DNA from: Pedobacter sp. B4-66
GTDB lineage: Bacteria > Bacteroidota > Bacteroidia > Sphingobacteriales > Sphingobacteriaceae
DNA: 64,000 nucleotides
Assembly (NCBI RefSeq): GCF_018492665.1
Contig: NZ_JAFVME010000005.1
Coordinates: 1-64,000 of the forward strand
Direction of reading: 5' to 3'
Shown here: positions 17,841 through 27,287 of the stretch, piece after piece
How positions within the stretch are numbered: position 1 is the first letter of the stretch
How the letters are laid out: each line of letters starts with the position of its first letter
Position numbers and translations under genes: made by a program
The notes under the pieces: model-generated
What the model saw: only the letters and a program-made list of their open reading frames with translations
Told to the model about the DNA's origin: nothing
Databases searched by the model: none

Positions 17841-19094
17841 ATGAAAGTAAAATATTTGTTTATCTACCTGGTCATAGCAACCTCAATCTTTACCGGATGC
17901 AAAAAGGCCAATATTGATGTCGATCCTGATACTGGGAATGGAACCGTTGTAGGTGATGTTTCTGGAATCTGGCTAAAAGGAAGTACGCAATTCATTAAAG
18001 GCGATATTATTATTCCAGAAGGTAAATCTCTAACCATTGAAGAGGGAGTTACGATCATAATGGATACCATTGCAAAGCCGGAGATTATTGTAAAGGGAAA
18101 TCTATATGCACAAGGTACTGCCGCTCTTCCTATAAAATTCACAGTAGCTGAGGAATTTAGAACTGAAGCGAAAAAGTTTGGCAGACTTTGGGGAGGTATT
18201 CTTGCTGCACCAAGCTGTGAAGAATTATTACTTGACCATACCATAATAGAATATGCCGGTGCCACAACTTCTGATGCTTCAACTTCTGTTAAACAACATT
18301 TATACAAGGCAGTAGCGGGGGAAAACTTACCGGCACTTTGGTTTTCGAATGTAAATGGCAAATTGGTGGTAACAAATAGTATTTTCAGAAACCTACAGGA
18401 AGATTGCACTTACATAGACGGAGGGAAAGTCATATTTGCAAACAATTCCTTTTACACTACAGGAGTTACTGGTGGCGAGGCCATCAACTTAAAATCTGGT
18501 TGTTTGGCAGATGTAGCCTATAATTTAGTTTACAGTACAAATACCAATGCTTTAAAATTATCAAATAGCGGCGATCGTACGCCACAGGCTTACATTGTGG
18601 TTTATAACAACACCATGGTAAATACCGGATGGCGACGCCCTACTGCAAAGGGAGGATCAATCTGGGTAGAGGCAACAGTACGTGTAAGTGTTTATAACAA
18701 TATGTTTGCGAATACGCGTTTTGGAATTAAGAGAGATACCAAAAAGCCAGAGGATGACAGATCTGTATTTGGGAATAATTACTATTATGGATTTAATCAG
18801 ACCACTGTTGATCAGTTTCAACCGACAAAAGAAATCATTGCGGGCACTAATGATGTCATCAGTAAAACAGCTGGCGACAATGATCCTATGTTCTCAAACT
18901 ACCCGCTAAATACTCCTGTTGACAATTCAGCTTTTAATACCTCATGGGACTTTCATTTGAAGTCTGGCTCTCCAGCCCTTGGAAAAGGGACAGCAGGTTT
19001 TAGCAGACACTATGCTTCAGGATTGGTTTTGAATGGAATCACTTATAAATCACCTGAGCCGTCTAGTTACATTGGTGCATTTGGCACAAACTAA
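17841..19094 (+). CDS. lipoprotein with right-handed beta-helix fold
   Basis: The 417-residue protein has a lipobox (TSIFTGC20KK), so it is a lipoprotein, probably on the cell surface. Residues about 55-360 show short repeating turns with phrases like GKSLTIEEGVTIIM, LDHTIIEYAGA, VTNSIFRN and VYNNTMVNTG. These are typical of parallel beta-helix (pectate-lyase-like) proteins. No lyase or hydrolase catalytic set is clear to me. It sits 32 bases after the receptor gene and 47 before the phytase gene. It may be a surface binding partner of the receptor, taking the place that SusD holds elsewhere. Confidence 0.75.
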   Translation: MKVKYLFIYLVIATSIFTGCKKANIDVDPDTGNGTVVGDVSGIWLKGSTQFIKGDIIIPEGKSLTIEEGVTIIMDTIAKPEIIVKGNLYAQGTAALPIKFTVAEEFRTEAKKFGRLWGGILAAPSCEELLLDHTIIEYAGATTSDASTSVKQHLYKAVAGENLPALWFSNVNGKLVVTNSIFRNLQEDCTYIDGGKVIFANNSFYTTGVTGGEAINLKSGCLADVAYNLVYSTNTNALKLSNSGDRTPQAYIVVYNNTMVNTGWRRPTAKGGSIWVEATVRVSVYNNMFANTRFGIKRDTKKPEDDRSVFGNNYYYGFNQTTVDQFQPTKEIIAGTNDVISKTAGDNDPMFSNYPLNTPVDNSAFNTSWDFHLKSGSPALGKGTAGFSRHYASGLVLNGITYKSPEPSSYIGAFGTN

Positions 19095-19141
19095 TTTAAA
19101 AATCGAGAGCAAAGAATAAGAAAAATATTAAATCAATACCA

Positions 19142-20209
19142 ATGAATAAATTTAACCTGATTACTACATTTTCGACAATACTTATGTTGTTGAACATTGC
19201 CTGTACCCAACAAAAACATGATACTACTGAAGCGGTAAAACCTTTATATGTTACTGAACCTGTACAATTTGATTCTGATGATCCTGCAATATGGGTTAAC
19301 CCTGAAGATCCTTCCAAATCATTGGTGATTGGTACGGATAAAGATGAGAATGGGGGACTATATGTTTTCGACCTCAAAGGAAAGATCATTAAGGATAAAA
19401 CTGTAAAAGGATTAAAAAGACCCAACAATGTAGACATTGCCTATGGTCTGATACTAGGTGGCAAAAAAATTGACATTGCTGTAACTACGGAACGAATGAC
19501 TCACAAACTACGGGTGTTTTCTTTACCTGATATGAAACCAATAGACAATGGGGGGCTAGCTGTGTTTGAAGGTGAAACAGGAGAAATGTATCGTGACCTA
19601 ATGGGCATTGCTTTGTATACTAATCCGCAGGGGCAGATTTATGCTGTTACCGGTAGAAAGACAGGGCCAAAGGATGGTTCCTACTTATGGCAGTACTTAC
19701 TTGAGGACGATGGTTCAGGAAAACTTAAGGCTACACTAAAAAGGAAATTCGGAAAGTACAGCGGAAAAAAAGAGATCGAAGCTGTTGCTGTAGATAATGA
19801 GTTAGGATATATCTATTACTCAGATGAGCAATTTGGCGTTCGCAAATATTATGCAGATCCGGCTAAAGGAAACGAAGAGCTTGCTCTTTTTGCAAAAGAG
19901 GGCTTTACAGAAGATAATGAGGGAATCAGTATCTATAAAACATCGGATAGTACAGGCTATATATTAGTATCTGACCAGTCAGCAAATCATTTTCAGGTGT
20001 TTAGCCGCGAAGGTGATAAGAGCCCTAATAACCATCCAATGATCACAAGTATTAAGGTTTCAACCAATCAAAGTGATGGTTCTGACATTTACTCAAAGCC
20101 ACTTAACGATGACTTTAAGCACGGCATTTTTGTAGCAATGAGCGATAACAAAACGTTTCAATATTACAGGTGGGAAGACCTGGCGGGTAAATTATTAAAA
20201 GTAAATTGA
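19142..20209 (+). CDS. beta-propeller phytase lipoprotein (3-phytase)
   Basis: This enzyme hydrolyses phosphate from myo-inositol hexakisphosphate with calcium. The 355-residue precursor has a lipobox (LNIAC21TQQ). The BPP family blocks are present: SDDPAIWVNPEDP, GGLYVFDLKGKII, RPNNVDIAYG, MGIALYTNPQGQIYAVTGRKTG, IEAVAVDNELGYIYYSDEQ and DNEGISIYKTSDSTGYILVSDQS. The acidic residues in the last two match calcium-binding positions of Bacillus phytases. The length is normal. As a lipoprotein next to a TonB receptor it probably acts at the cell surface or in the periplasm and feeds phosphate or inositol phosphates to the cell. Confidence 0.9.
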   Translation: MNKFNLITTFSTILMLLNIACTQQKHDTTEAVKPLYVTEPVQFDSDDPAIWVNPEDPSKSLVIGTDKDENGGLYVFDLKGKIIKDKTVKGLKRPNNVDIAYGLILGGKKIDIAVTTERMTHKLRVFSLPDMKPIDNGGLAVFEGETGEMYRDLMGIALYTNPQGQIYAVTGRKTGPKDGSYLWQYLLEDDGSGKLKATLKRKFGKYSGKKEIEAVAVDNELGYIYYSDEQFGVRKYYADPAKGNEELALFAKEGFTEDNEGISIYKTSDSTGYILVSDQSANHFQVFSREGDKSPNNHPMITSIKVSTNQSDGSDIYSKPLNDDFKHGIFVAMSDNKTFQYYRWEDLAGKLLKVN

Positions 20210-20219
20210 TAGTAGATTT

Positions 20220-20253
20220 ATTGTCGCTCGGATTTTAATTTCTGGGCGACAAT
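20220..20253. terminator. convergent hairpin terminator after the phytase gene
   Basis: ATTGTCGC with TC (20220-20229) pairs with GGGCGACAAT (20244-20253), including one T-G pair, around a 14-base AT-rich loop. It lies between the phytase stop and the convergent AsmA-like stop. T-runs are weak on both strands, so its efficiency is uncertain. Confidence 0.55.
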
Positions 20254-20263
20254 AATTAACAAA

Positions 20264-22066
20264 TCATAGCCTATGCTTTTCTCTAATCGCCTTCCGTTTT
20301 TGCCTGATAAGTCTGCGCTTTTCTCTATCCGCTTTGATCTTCTCAAATTTTGCGATTTGCTCCCGTATCTTTTTTTCCTTTTCAGGTGTTACACCAACAC
20401 TATATTTTATCCCCTGAAACAGTGTTTTCCAAATAAAACTAAAGAAGGATGCAGTTTTTTCCCTTTCAAATTTTATTGGGGCTGCTATTAGTACGCCATC
20501 TGCTTTGGGGTTATCAGAATTAATAATCATCGCATTTGCTAAAAAAGACATTAGCCCTTGCCTAACTAAATGATCTTGCCCTGCTTCTTTTTTGAGCAGT
20601 GCTACGGAAAGATCATTAAAAGCAAATTTGACTTTACCGGTTGCAATGCTTTCATTGGCATCAATGCTAAACTCGAGCTTTTTCACATGGCCACTTTTAA
20701 CTTCCACCATCCCTAATGGTCTGGTAATTCTGTTCAGCACCCTTCCATCCATGCCGTCTAAAGCTCCTGAATAAGAAAAGGCACCATCTTTAGCCGTAAG
20801 ATTAAATTTGAAATTCACATCTAATTTACCCTGCCCCATCATATAACTGGTTAGTTTGGCAAACATAAAAGGGTTCTTGTCTTTAATTTTTTCGGAGTTG
20901 GTGATGTTGGTTATACTTCCCGAAGTGTTTTCGAAAGTGATTCTCCCCTTTTGCTTACTACCTCTATCAAACTCAGCATAAGTTAAATCTATATTACTTA
21001 GATTAAGTTGCTTAACCGTTAACAACCCATTAACTTTTTGTAATAGTTGATGAGGATACTTCCCTGTCTTAATTTCGGTTCTTTTAGGTAGCTCATTATT
21101 GTTAAAAACAGAAATGGAACCATTGCTTATATTCATCTCGGTAGCATACAATTCCTGCTTACGTACATACAAAGGTAAGTTTATGCCTTCCAGGCTAATA
21201 TTACTCATTTGGATATCAAACCTATCTTTTGAATAACCGACAGTCTTTCCAAAACCCATTTCATCATAACGAGGAACAACACTAAAACTTTTAATGTTCA
21301 GCTTGCCAGATGATGCCACAAAATCAAGTTGATTAAGATTGATGTGATACAAACTATCAGGGGTTGCGAAGGTGTAATTATTTAAATTTATAGCCACATC
21401 CTTAAGCAGATAAAACCGACTGGTATCTCTGACCGAGTTTTTATCAATCAGCCAGCTTTTTAATGTGACATTAAGATTCTTAATAGAATCTACCTCTGGA
21501 ATCTCGGAATTTTTATTAACATATTTAAAGCTTATATTTTTAAGGTCGATGGTTTTTACTTTAAGCTCCGTTACAAATTTAGAAATGTAATCGTAAGGAG
21601 ATTTATCGGAAAATGTTTTTTTGAGTTCATTAAATGGCAGCTGTTTATTTACCATTACAATGTTCGGATTGTCAAACAAAAGGAGATCAACTTTTACTTT
21701 CTTATATCGTAGCAAATCAAAAGGATGGAAGTTTTTAATAGCAAGCTCTTTTAGCTGTATATAGTAGATGTTATTTGGTGCATGTTTTAGGCCAACCATC
21801 TTCTTTAGGATATTGGTATCCGGTGTAATTTTAACATCAGATAATGAAGCTCTTCCTGTAATAAAATTAGTGCTGACATCGGAGAATTCTATACTATACA
21901 AACTGTCCGTTGAATTTAAAACCAGGTCTCTAACTTGCGCTTTAATTATAGGCTGAAATTTTGAACTTAGGTGTCTGGATGCCACAACCAGCAATAAAAT
22001 AAAAAAGAGCATGATCCCGGAAACCCATTTAAGTGTATTGTAACTCTTTCGGACTTTTTTGATCAT
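20264..22066 (-). CDS. AsmA-like inner-membrane-anchored protein, copy 2
   Basis: The 600-residue protein has one N-terminal membrane helix (about 15-35, WVSGIMLFFILLLVVAS), followed by a long beta-rich periplasmic part. Phrases such as FITGRASLSDVKITPDT and GSITNITNSEKIKDKNPFMFAKL resemble AsmA/DUF748-type proteins, which belong to a group thought to help move lipids between membranes. The last 45 residues are strongly charged (Lys/Arg/Glu) and helical. It is a paralogue of the gene just upstream on the same strand, and the 45-base gap suggests one transcript. The exact role is unknown. Confidence 0.7.
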   Translation of the reverse strand: MIKKVRKSYNTLKWVSGIMLFFILLLVVASRHLSSKFQPIIKAQVRDLVLNSTDSLYSIEFSDVSTNFITGRASLSDVKITPDTNILKKMVGLKHAPNNIYYIQLKELAIKNFHPFDLLRYKKVKVDLLLFDNPNIVMVNKQLPFNELKKTFSDKSPYDYISKFVTELKVKTIDLKNISFKYVNKNSEIPEVDSIKNLNVTLKSWLIDKNSVRDTSRFYLLKDVAINLNNYTFATPDSLYHINLNQLDFVASSGKLNIKSFSVVPRYDEMGFGKTVGYSKDRFDIQMSNISLEGINLPLYVRKQELYATEMNISNGSISVFNNNELPKRTEIKTGKYPHQLLQKVNGLLTVKQLNLSNIDLTYAEFDRGSKQKGRITFENTSGSITNITNSEKIKDKNPFMFAKLTSYMMGQGKLDVNFKFNLTAKDGAFSYSGALDGMDGRVLNRITRPLGMVEVKSGHVKKLEFSIDANESIATGKVKFAFNDLSVALLKKEAGQDHLVRQGLMSFLANAMIINSDNPKADGVLIAAPIKFEREKTASFFSFIWKTLFQGIKYSVGVTPEKEKKIREQIAKFEKIKADREKRRLIRQKRKAIREKHRL

Positions 22067-22111
22067 AGGCCTTAGTGGTTTAACCTAATATACGATTTTA
22101 TTAATCAGACA

Positions 22112-23911
22112 CTATAAATCGGCCTTTTTTCTTTCTGCGCGTTCTTTTCTTCTTGCTTCTCTTTTTTCACGTCTCTCTTGTTTTTTATCCTTTATTTTCT
22201 CCATTGCTTCTTCAGGTGTTTTTACTGGCACAACTCCTAATCCAACTGTTTCGCGCATGCCTATAAAAACACCTTTCCACAATAAATTAAAAAATGAAGC
22301 GGCGGGCGTTCTTTCAAATATAACTCTAGCTTTTCGAGGAGCGGCCCCTTTACTCGGATTAGCATCTTCAATTAGCAGACTATTTGCTAAGAAGGACAAG
22401 AACCCTTTCTTTTGACCGATGCCTCCATTTTCACCCTCTTTAAGAAGCTTTATCTTAAGGTTTTTATAATAGAAATGAACTACGCCTGAAGCCCCTTTCA
22501 CATTAGCTTGGATATCGAAATCAGTTCCCTGCATTTGTCCGCTTTCAATTTCAACTAAGCCCATGTTTTTTACCATAGGGTTTAAAGCCACCATATCCAT
22601 TGGACCTACATTTCCCTTATAGCTAAAAGCAGCATTTTTATCTGTTAAATTAAAGTTTAAGGTAATATCTATACGGCTTGTTTTCATTACCAAGGCCGTT
22701 AATTTAGCAATGGCATGATTGTCCTTTACTAACTGAAGGGAGTCGTTAGTTATGTTGAGAATATTTCCGCTAAGATTCTGAAAATATACTGTCCCTCTTT
22801 TTTGGGCGATCGGATTATACTCTGTATAAGCAACATCGATATTAGACAACTTAACACTATCAATAATTGTCTGAATAGGTAGTCTTTTGAGCGCTATATG
22901 AGGGAAGTTTTGAGCCTTATCTAAATTAGGTGGAGCAGGTAATTCTCTATTTACAAAAATACCTGCTTTTGCAGGACCTATACTCAGGTTCCTTGCATAT
23001 AAATTACCTTCAGAACTTAATTTAGTAAAATCTACTCCATTAAAAGCGATCTCATTAAACTTTAAATCATATCGGTCTTTTCCATATTTATACTTTCTGG
23101 TAAATGTTAAATCCGGGTAAAGAGGAATCATTTGTAAGCCCTTTATACGAATAGCTTTATTTCTTACAGAACCTGCTACAGTATCTATCTTAATCGCGTA
23201 CATTTTATCTTTACCCGTAGACCGATAACCTGTCAATTCAAAATTGATATCCTTAGTGTAATAAAAACGAGTGGTATCAAACTGAGACAGAGAATCGACA
23301 AGTAGGTCATTCACATTGATGTTTAAATGCTTTACAGAATTTATTGGTTTTAAAGTAGCTCCATTAATATAGTCAAAATCGGCATCTATTATTTTAATAG
23401 TTTTTACATGAATAGACTTTAGCGATTTAGAGATTTGATCATACAAACTACCTTTATCTGCAACTGTATCAGTTTTTTTAAGAACCTTATAATGGATCAC
23501 ATTAATGGAAGGTTGCTCCATAATAATGGAATTCATGGTTATTCGTTTCTTAAAGTAGGCAGTAAGCACGCCTATCCGACTTAATTGAAGACGTGCCAGT
23601 TTTATTTGAAATAGATTAGTCGGAGCAAGTTTAAGCTCTTTTAACTGATTAAAAACAGCCGTATCAGGCGTTAATGTAACGCTATCTAACACGGCGCTAC
23701 CGGTTATGAGGTTAAGGCGAATATCTCTAAAATCAATTCTATAAAGTTTCTGAGAGCCCTTGTAAACGCCATCTTTTATCTTTTCAGTAAGAAGCGGTTT
23801 CCATTTTGCACTAAAATATAAAGCCGTGCTTCCAACGACAAGAATCAGGACGGCAACAATACCTCCCAGCCATTTTAATAATTTGTATTTTCCATATTTT
23901 TTAGTCGCCAT
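22112..23911 (-). CDS. AsmA-like inner-membrane-anchored protein, copy 1
   Basis: I start this at the ATG at 23911 (MATKKYGKYKLLKWL); the longer frame adds ten residues and no signal. It encodes 599 residues. The layout copies the neighbour: a membrane helix (LLKWLGGIVAVLILVVGSTALYF), the matching phrase NLITGSAVLDSVTLTPDT, GNILNITNDSLQLVKDNHAIAKL near the middle, and a basic/acidic tail rich in RREKREARR. The two genes clearly arose by tandem duplication but are now rather diverged. A lipid-transport or envelope-assembly role is inferred from the fold only. Confidence 0.7.
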   Translation of the reverse strand: MATKKYGKYKLLKWLGGIVAVLILVVGSTALYFSAKWKPLLTEKIKDGVYKGSQKLYRIDFRDIRLNLITGSAVLDSVTLTPDTAVFNQLKELKLAPTNLFQIKLARLQLSRIGVLTAYFKKRITMNSIIMEQPSINVIHYKVLKKTDTVADKGSLYDQISKSLKSIHVKTIKIIDADFDYINGATLKPINSVKHLNINVNDLLVDSLSQFDTTRFYYTKDINFELTGYRSTGKDKMYAIKIDTVAGSVRNKAIRIKGLQMIPLYPDLTFTRKYKYGKDRYDLKFNEIAFNGVDFTKLSSEGNLYARNLSIGPAKAGIFVNRELPAPPNLDKAQNFPHIALKRLPIQTIIDSVKLSNIDVAYTEYNPIAQKRGTVYFQNLSGNILNITNDSLQLVKDNHAIAKLTALVMKTSRIDITLNFNLTDKNAAFSYKGNVGPMDMVALNPMVKNMGLVEIESGQMQGTDFDIQANVKGASGVVHFYYKNLKIKLLKEGENGGIGQKKGFLSFLANSLLIEDANPSKGAAPRKARVIFERTPAASFFNLLWKGVFIGMRETVGLGVVPVKTPEEAMEKIKDKKQERREKREARRKERAERKKADL

Positions 23912-23995
23912 ATATAGTCTAACCTGCAATATCAAGGCCATAATGAAAAATAGAGTTGGCTATTGTCACAAAATATTCATTTAGCATTCTGCCAA

Positions 23996-24028
23996 TTTGT
24001 CATTTGTAAATTAAATTACGTATTTTTG
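23996..24028 (+). promoter_or_regulatory. promoter of the miaB operon
   Basis: TTTG at 23996-23999 and TATTTTTG at 24021-24028 match the Bacteroidota -33 and -7 boxes with a 21-base spacer. The -7 box ends 25 bases before the miaB ATG. Confidence 0.6.
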
Positions 24029-24053
24029 AAGCCCATAAAACAATTGACCATTT

Positions 24054-25502
24054 ATGATTGATTTACAGTTGACAGATAAGAAACATGATGAAGAGCGCCA
24101 GGGCGAGGCCTTAATTGTTGATGCACCCTTGGTGCGCAATGGCCGCAAACTGTATATCGAAAGTTATGGTTGCCAAATGAATTTTGCGGATAGCGAAATT
24201 GTTGCATCTATATTATTAGATCAGGGATTTGAAACTACCGGTGACTATAAGGAAGCCGATGTAGTGTTTATAAACACTTGCTCTATTCGTGAAAACGCGG
24301 AGCAAAGAGTTCGTAATCGTCTATCACAATTTGGTGTGGAAAAGCGTAGAAACCCTAAACTTATCGTAGGTGTTTTAGGCTGTATGGCTGAACGCTTGAA
24401 ATCTAAATTTCTTGAAGAAGAAAAATTGGTTGATGTAGTGGTTGGCCCGGATGCATACCGTGAATTGCCGCAGCTACTAAGTGAAGTAGAAAGTGGTCAT
24501 AAAGCCATCAACGTATTACTATCACGTGAAGAGACTTACGCAGACATTAGTCCTGTTAGATTAAACGGCAATGGCATTACCGCGTTTATTTCTATTATGC
24601 GTGGTTGTGATAATATGTGTTCTTTTTGTGTAGTGCCTTTTACTAGGGGTCGCGAACGCAGCAGAGATCCGCATTCGATTATGGCTGAGGCTCAAGATCT
24701 ATTTGATCGTGGCTATAAAGAAGTTACTTTACTTGGTCAGAATGTAGATTCTTACAAATGGAAAGGTACTGACGTTGAAGAAAGCGCGGAGATCGAGGTT
24801 AACTTTGCTCAGTTACTTGAAAAGGTTGCCTTGATTAGCCCTGAATTGAGAATTCGTTTCTCTACCTCACACCCTAAAGACATTACTGACGAAGTTTTAT
24901 ATACTATTGCTAAACACGATAATATCTGCAATTACATCCACTTACCTGTTCAATCAGGAAGTAGCAGAGTATTGGAGTTAATGAATCGTACTTACACAAG
25001 AGAATGGTACATTAACAGAATTGATGCCATTAGGAATATTATTCCTGATTGCGCGATTTCATCTGATATCATTGCTGGCTTTTGCACGGAAACGGAAGAA
25101 GAGCACCAGGAAACGCTTAGTATTATGGATTATGTCAAATATGATTTCGCATTTACCTTTAGCTATTCTGAGCGCCCAGGAACTCTTGCAGCGCGTAAAT
25201 TTGAAGATGATATTCCTGAAGAGGTAAAAAAACGCAGATTAAGTGAAATCCTGTTAAAACAACAAGAAACTTCTTTATATCGTTTGCAACAATTTGTTGG
25301 TAAAACTGTTAGGATTTTAGTAGAGGGAACTTCTAAGAAATCAGATAAAGATTTCTGTGGAAGAAATGATCAGAATGCAATGGTAGTTTTCCCAGCAACA
25401 GAAGGGGTTACGGCAGGTCAATATGTTAATGTACATGTAGATCGTTGTACTTCGGCAACCTTACTGGGAACTGTTGTAGTTGAAGAACCTGAGATTGTTT
25501 AA
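24054..25502 (+). CDS. miaB: tRNA-2-methylthio-N6-dimethylallyladenosine synthase
   Basis: This radical-SAM methylthiotransferase adds the 2-methylthio group to i6A37 of tRNAs that read UNN codons. The N-terminal MTTase domain holds the auxiliary cluster cysteines C40 (YGCQMN), C76 and C110. The radical SAM cysteines are C185, C189 and C192 in [15 protein letters not shown] domain ends the protein (about 415-478). At 482 residues it is slightly longer than the E. coli enzyme because of an N-terminal extension of about 30 residues. It is the first gene of a five-gene run that ends with secG. Confidence 0.96.
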   Translation: MIDLQLTDKKHDEERQGEALIVDAPLVRNGRKLYIESYGCQMNFADSEIVASILLDQGFETTGDYKEADVVFINTCSIRENAEQRVRNRLSQFGVEKRRNPKLIVGVLGCMAERLKSKFLEEEKLVDVVVGPDAYRELPQLLSEVESGHKAINVLLSREETYADISPVRLNGNGITAFISIMRGCDNMCSFCVVPFTRGRERSRDPHSIMAEAQDLFDRGYKEVTLLGQNVDSYKWKGTDVEESAEIEVNFAQLLEKVALISPELRIRFSTSHPKDITDEVLYTIAKHDNICNYIHLPVQSGSSRVLELMNRTYTREWYINRIDAIRNIIPDCAISSDIIAGFCTETEEEHQETLSIMDYVKYDFAFTFSYSERPGTLAARKFEDDIPEEVKKRRLSEILLKQQETSLYRLQQFVGKTVRILVEGTSKKSDKDFCGRNDQNAMVVFPATEGVTAGQYVNVHVDRCTSATLLGTVVVEEPEIV

Positions 25503-25518
25503 TTAAACACAGATTAGA

Positions 25519-26754
25519 TTGGACGTACAAGACATAAAAAACCGTTTTGGGATAATTGGTGGTTCTCCGCTGTTAAACCGGGCTATAGATATTGCCAGAC
25601 AGGTGGCACCAACTGACATGTCTGTTTTAATTACCGGTGAAAGCGGTAGTGGTAAAGAGGTATTTTCTCATATCATTCACCAAATGAGCACACGCAAACA
25701 TGGCGCTTTCATAGCAGTAAACTGTGGTGCTATCCCAGAGGGAACAATTGACTCTGAACTCTTCGGACACGAAAAAGGATCTTTTACAGGAGCCCACGAA
25801 GCCCGTAAAGGTTATTTTGAAGTAGCTAATGGAGGCACAATATTTCTTGATGAAGTTGCCGAACTGCCTTTAGGCACCCAAGCACGTCTATTACGTATTC
25901 TTGAAAGTGGCGAATACCTTAGGGTAGGATCATCCAAAGTACAAAAAACTGATGTGAGGATTATTGCAGCAACAAATGTTGATGTTTATAACCGCGTTAA
26001 ATCGGGTAAATTCCGTGAAGACTTGTATTATAGATTAAATACTGTTCCATTACGCATTCCTGCTTTGCATGAACGTAAAGAAGACATTTATTTATTATTC
26101 AGAAAATTCTCTGCAGATTTCAGCGATAAGTACCGTAGTCCGGGTATACAGCTTGAACCTGATGCCATACAAATACTAAGTAATTATAGCTGGCCGGGAA
26201 ATGTAAGGCAGTTGAAAAATATTGCAGAACAAATTTGCGTTCTGGAGAAAGAACGAAATGTAAGTGCCGCAGCTTTACTAAACTATATTCCTAATGAAAG
26301 CGCCAACAATTTACCTGTAGCAATTAACGGCAATAGTAAAGAAGACTATACAGAAAGAGATATTCTTTATAAGGTTCTTTTTGATATGAAAAAGGACATG
26401 ATGGAATTGAAAAAGCTTGTAGCTGAAATCATTCAGAGTGGAGGAAATACTTCACACATCATGGCTGACAACCCTCATTATATCAATCAGCTTTATCAAG
26501 AGGTGGATCAGACGTTCGGGAATGAACAAGCTACACTGACGATAAAAAAACCAGTTCAGAATACCCCTGTAGACTACAACTATACTCATGAAGCTGAGGA
26601 GGTTGAAGAATCCTTATCTTTAATAGACAAGGAATCTGATCTGATCAAAAAAGCCTTAAAGAAACACAAAGGCAAGCGTAAATTTGCCGCTCAGGAACTA
26701 GGCATCTCAGAACGAACGTTATATAGAAAAATTAAGGAACTGAATTTAAACTAA
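25519..26754 (+). CDS. sigma-54-dependent transcriptional activator without receiver domain
   Basis: The 411-residue protein consists of an AAA+ sigma-54 activator domain from the very start and a C-terminal Fis helix-turn-helix. Walker A is G40-ESGSGK, the sigma-54 contact loop is G87-SFTGA (Ser in place of the first Ala of GAFTGA), and Walker B is near 105-112 (GGTIFLDE). The HTH lies near 370-410 (GKRKFAAQELGISERTLYRKIKELNLN). No receiver, PAS or GAF domain is present, so its activity may be set by level or by a partner. The frame begins at a TTG 17 bases after the miaB stop, and I see no better ATG. Targets are unknown. Confidence 0.9.
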   Translation: MDVQDIKNRFGIIGGSPLLNRAIDIARQVAPTDMSVLITGESGSGKEVFSHIIHQMSTRKHGAFIAVNCGAIPEGTIDSELFGHEKGSFTGAHEARKGYFEVANGGTIFLDEVAELPLGTQARLLRILESGEYLRVGSSKVQKTDVRIIAATNVDVYNRVKSGKFREDLYYRLNTVPLRIPALHERKEDIYLLFRKFSADFSDKYRSPGIQLEPDAIQILSNYSWPGNVRQLKNIAEQICVLEKERNVSAAALLNYIPNESANNLPVAINGNSKEDYTERDILYKVLFDMKKDMMELKKLVAEIIQSGGNTSHIMADNPHYINQLYQEVDQTFGNEQATLTIKKPVQNTPVDYNYTHEAEEVEESLSLIDKESDLIKKALKKHKGKRKFAAQELGISERTLYRKIKELNLN

Positions 26755-26756
26755 GA

Positions 26757-27254
26757 ATGAAAAATTTATCTATAATTATATTGTTATTCTTTTTAATCGG
26801 GTGCAAAATAAGCCTAGACGGAGCTTCTATTCCTCCTGACATGAAAACAATTAGCGTTAAAGTTTTTGAAAACAACGCTCCATTAGTCGTAGCATCTTTA
26901 AGCTCGCAATTTACAGAGGAATTGAAAACACGTATCAGAAACCAGACGAAGTTAAGTATTACTCAAAATGACGCGCATGCCATTTTCACTGGAAATATTA
27001 CAGGATACAGCATCACTCCGGTAGCAATAACAGATAATAAGCAACCTACAGCCGGTGCAAATAGATTATCAATAACAGTTAATGTTAAATACGTAAACAA
27101 TCTTGATTCCACAAAAACTTTTGAGCAATCTTTTGAGCGTCATAAAGATTTTAAACTAGCTGGAAACCTTCAAGCACAAGAACCTGGATTAATTAAAGAC
27201 GTTACTGCTCAGCTTACTGAGGATATTTTTAACAGAGCTTTTGCACAATGGTAA
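26757..27254 (+). CDS. lptE: LptE-family LPS-assembly lipoprotein
   Basis: The 165-residue protein has a lipobox (FFLIGC16K), so it is exported and lipidated. The body (SIPPDMKTISVKVFENNAP, LTEDIFNRAFAQW at the end) matches the Bacteroidota LptE family, the partner that plugs the LptD pore and places LPS in the outer leaflet. The start lies two bases after the activator stop, so the two are translationally linked. LptD is not in the window. Confidence 0.85.
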   Translation: MKNLSIIILLFFLIGCKISLDGASIPPDMKTISVKVFENNAPLVVASLSSQFTEELKTRIRNQTKLSITQNDAHAIFTGNITGYSITPVAITDNKQPTAGANRLSITVNVKYVNNLDSTKTFEQSFERHKDFKLAGNLQAQEPGLIKDVTAQLTEDIFNRAFAQW

Positions 27255-27287
27255 GCTAAAGTAGAGATCAATTATTAACTTAGCAAC

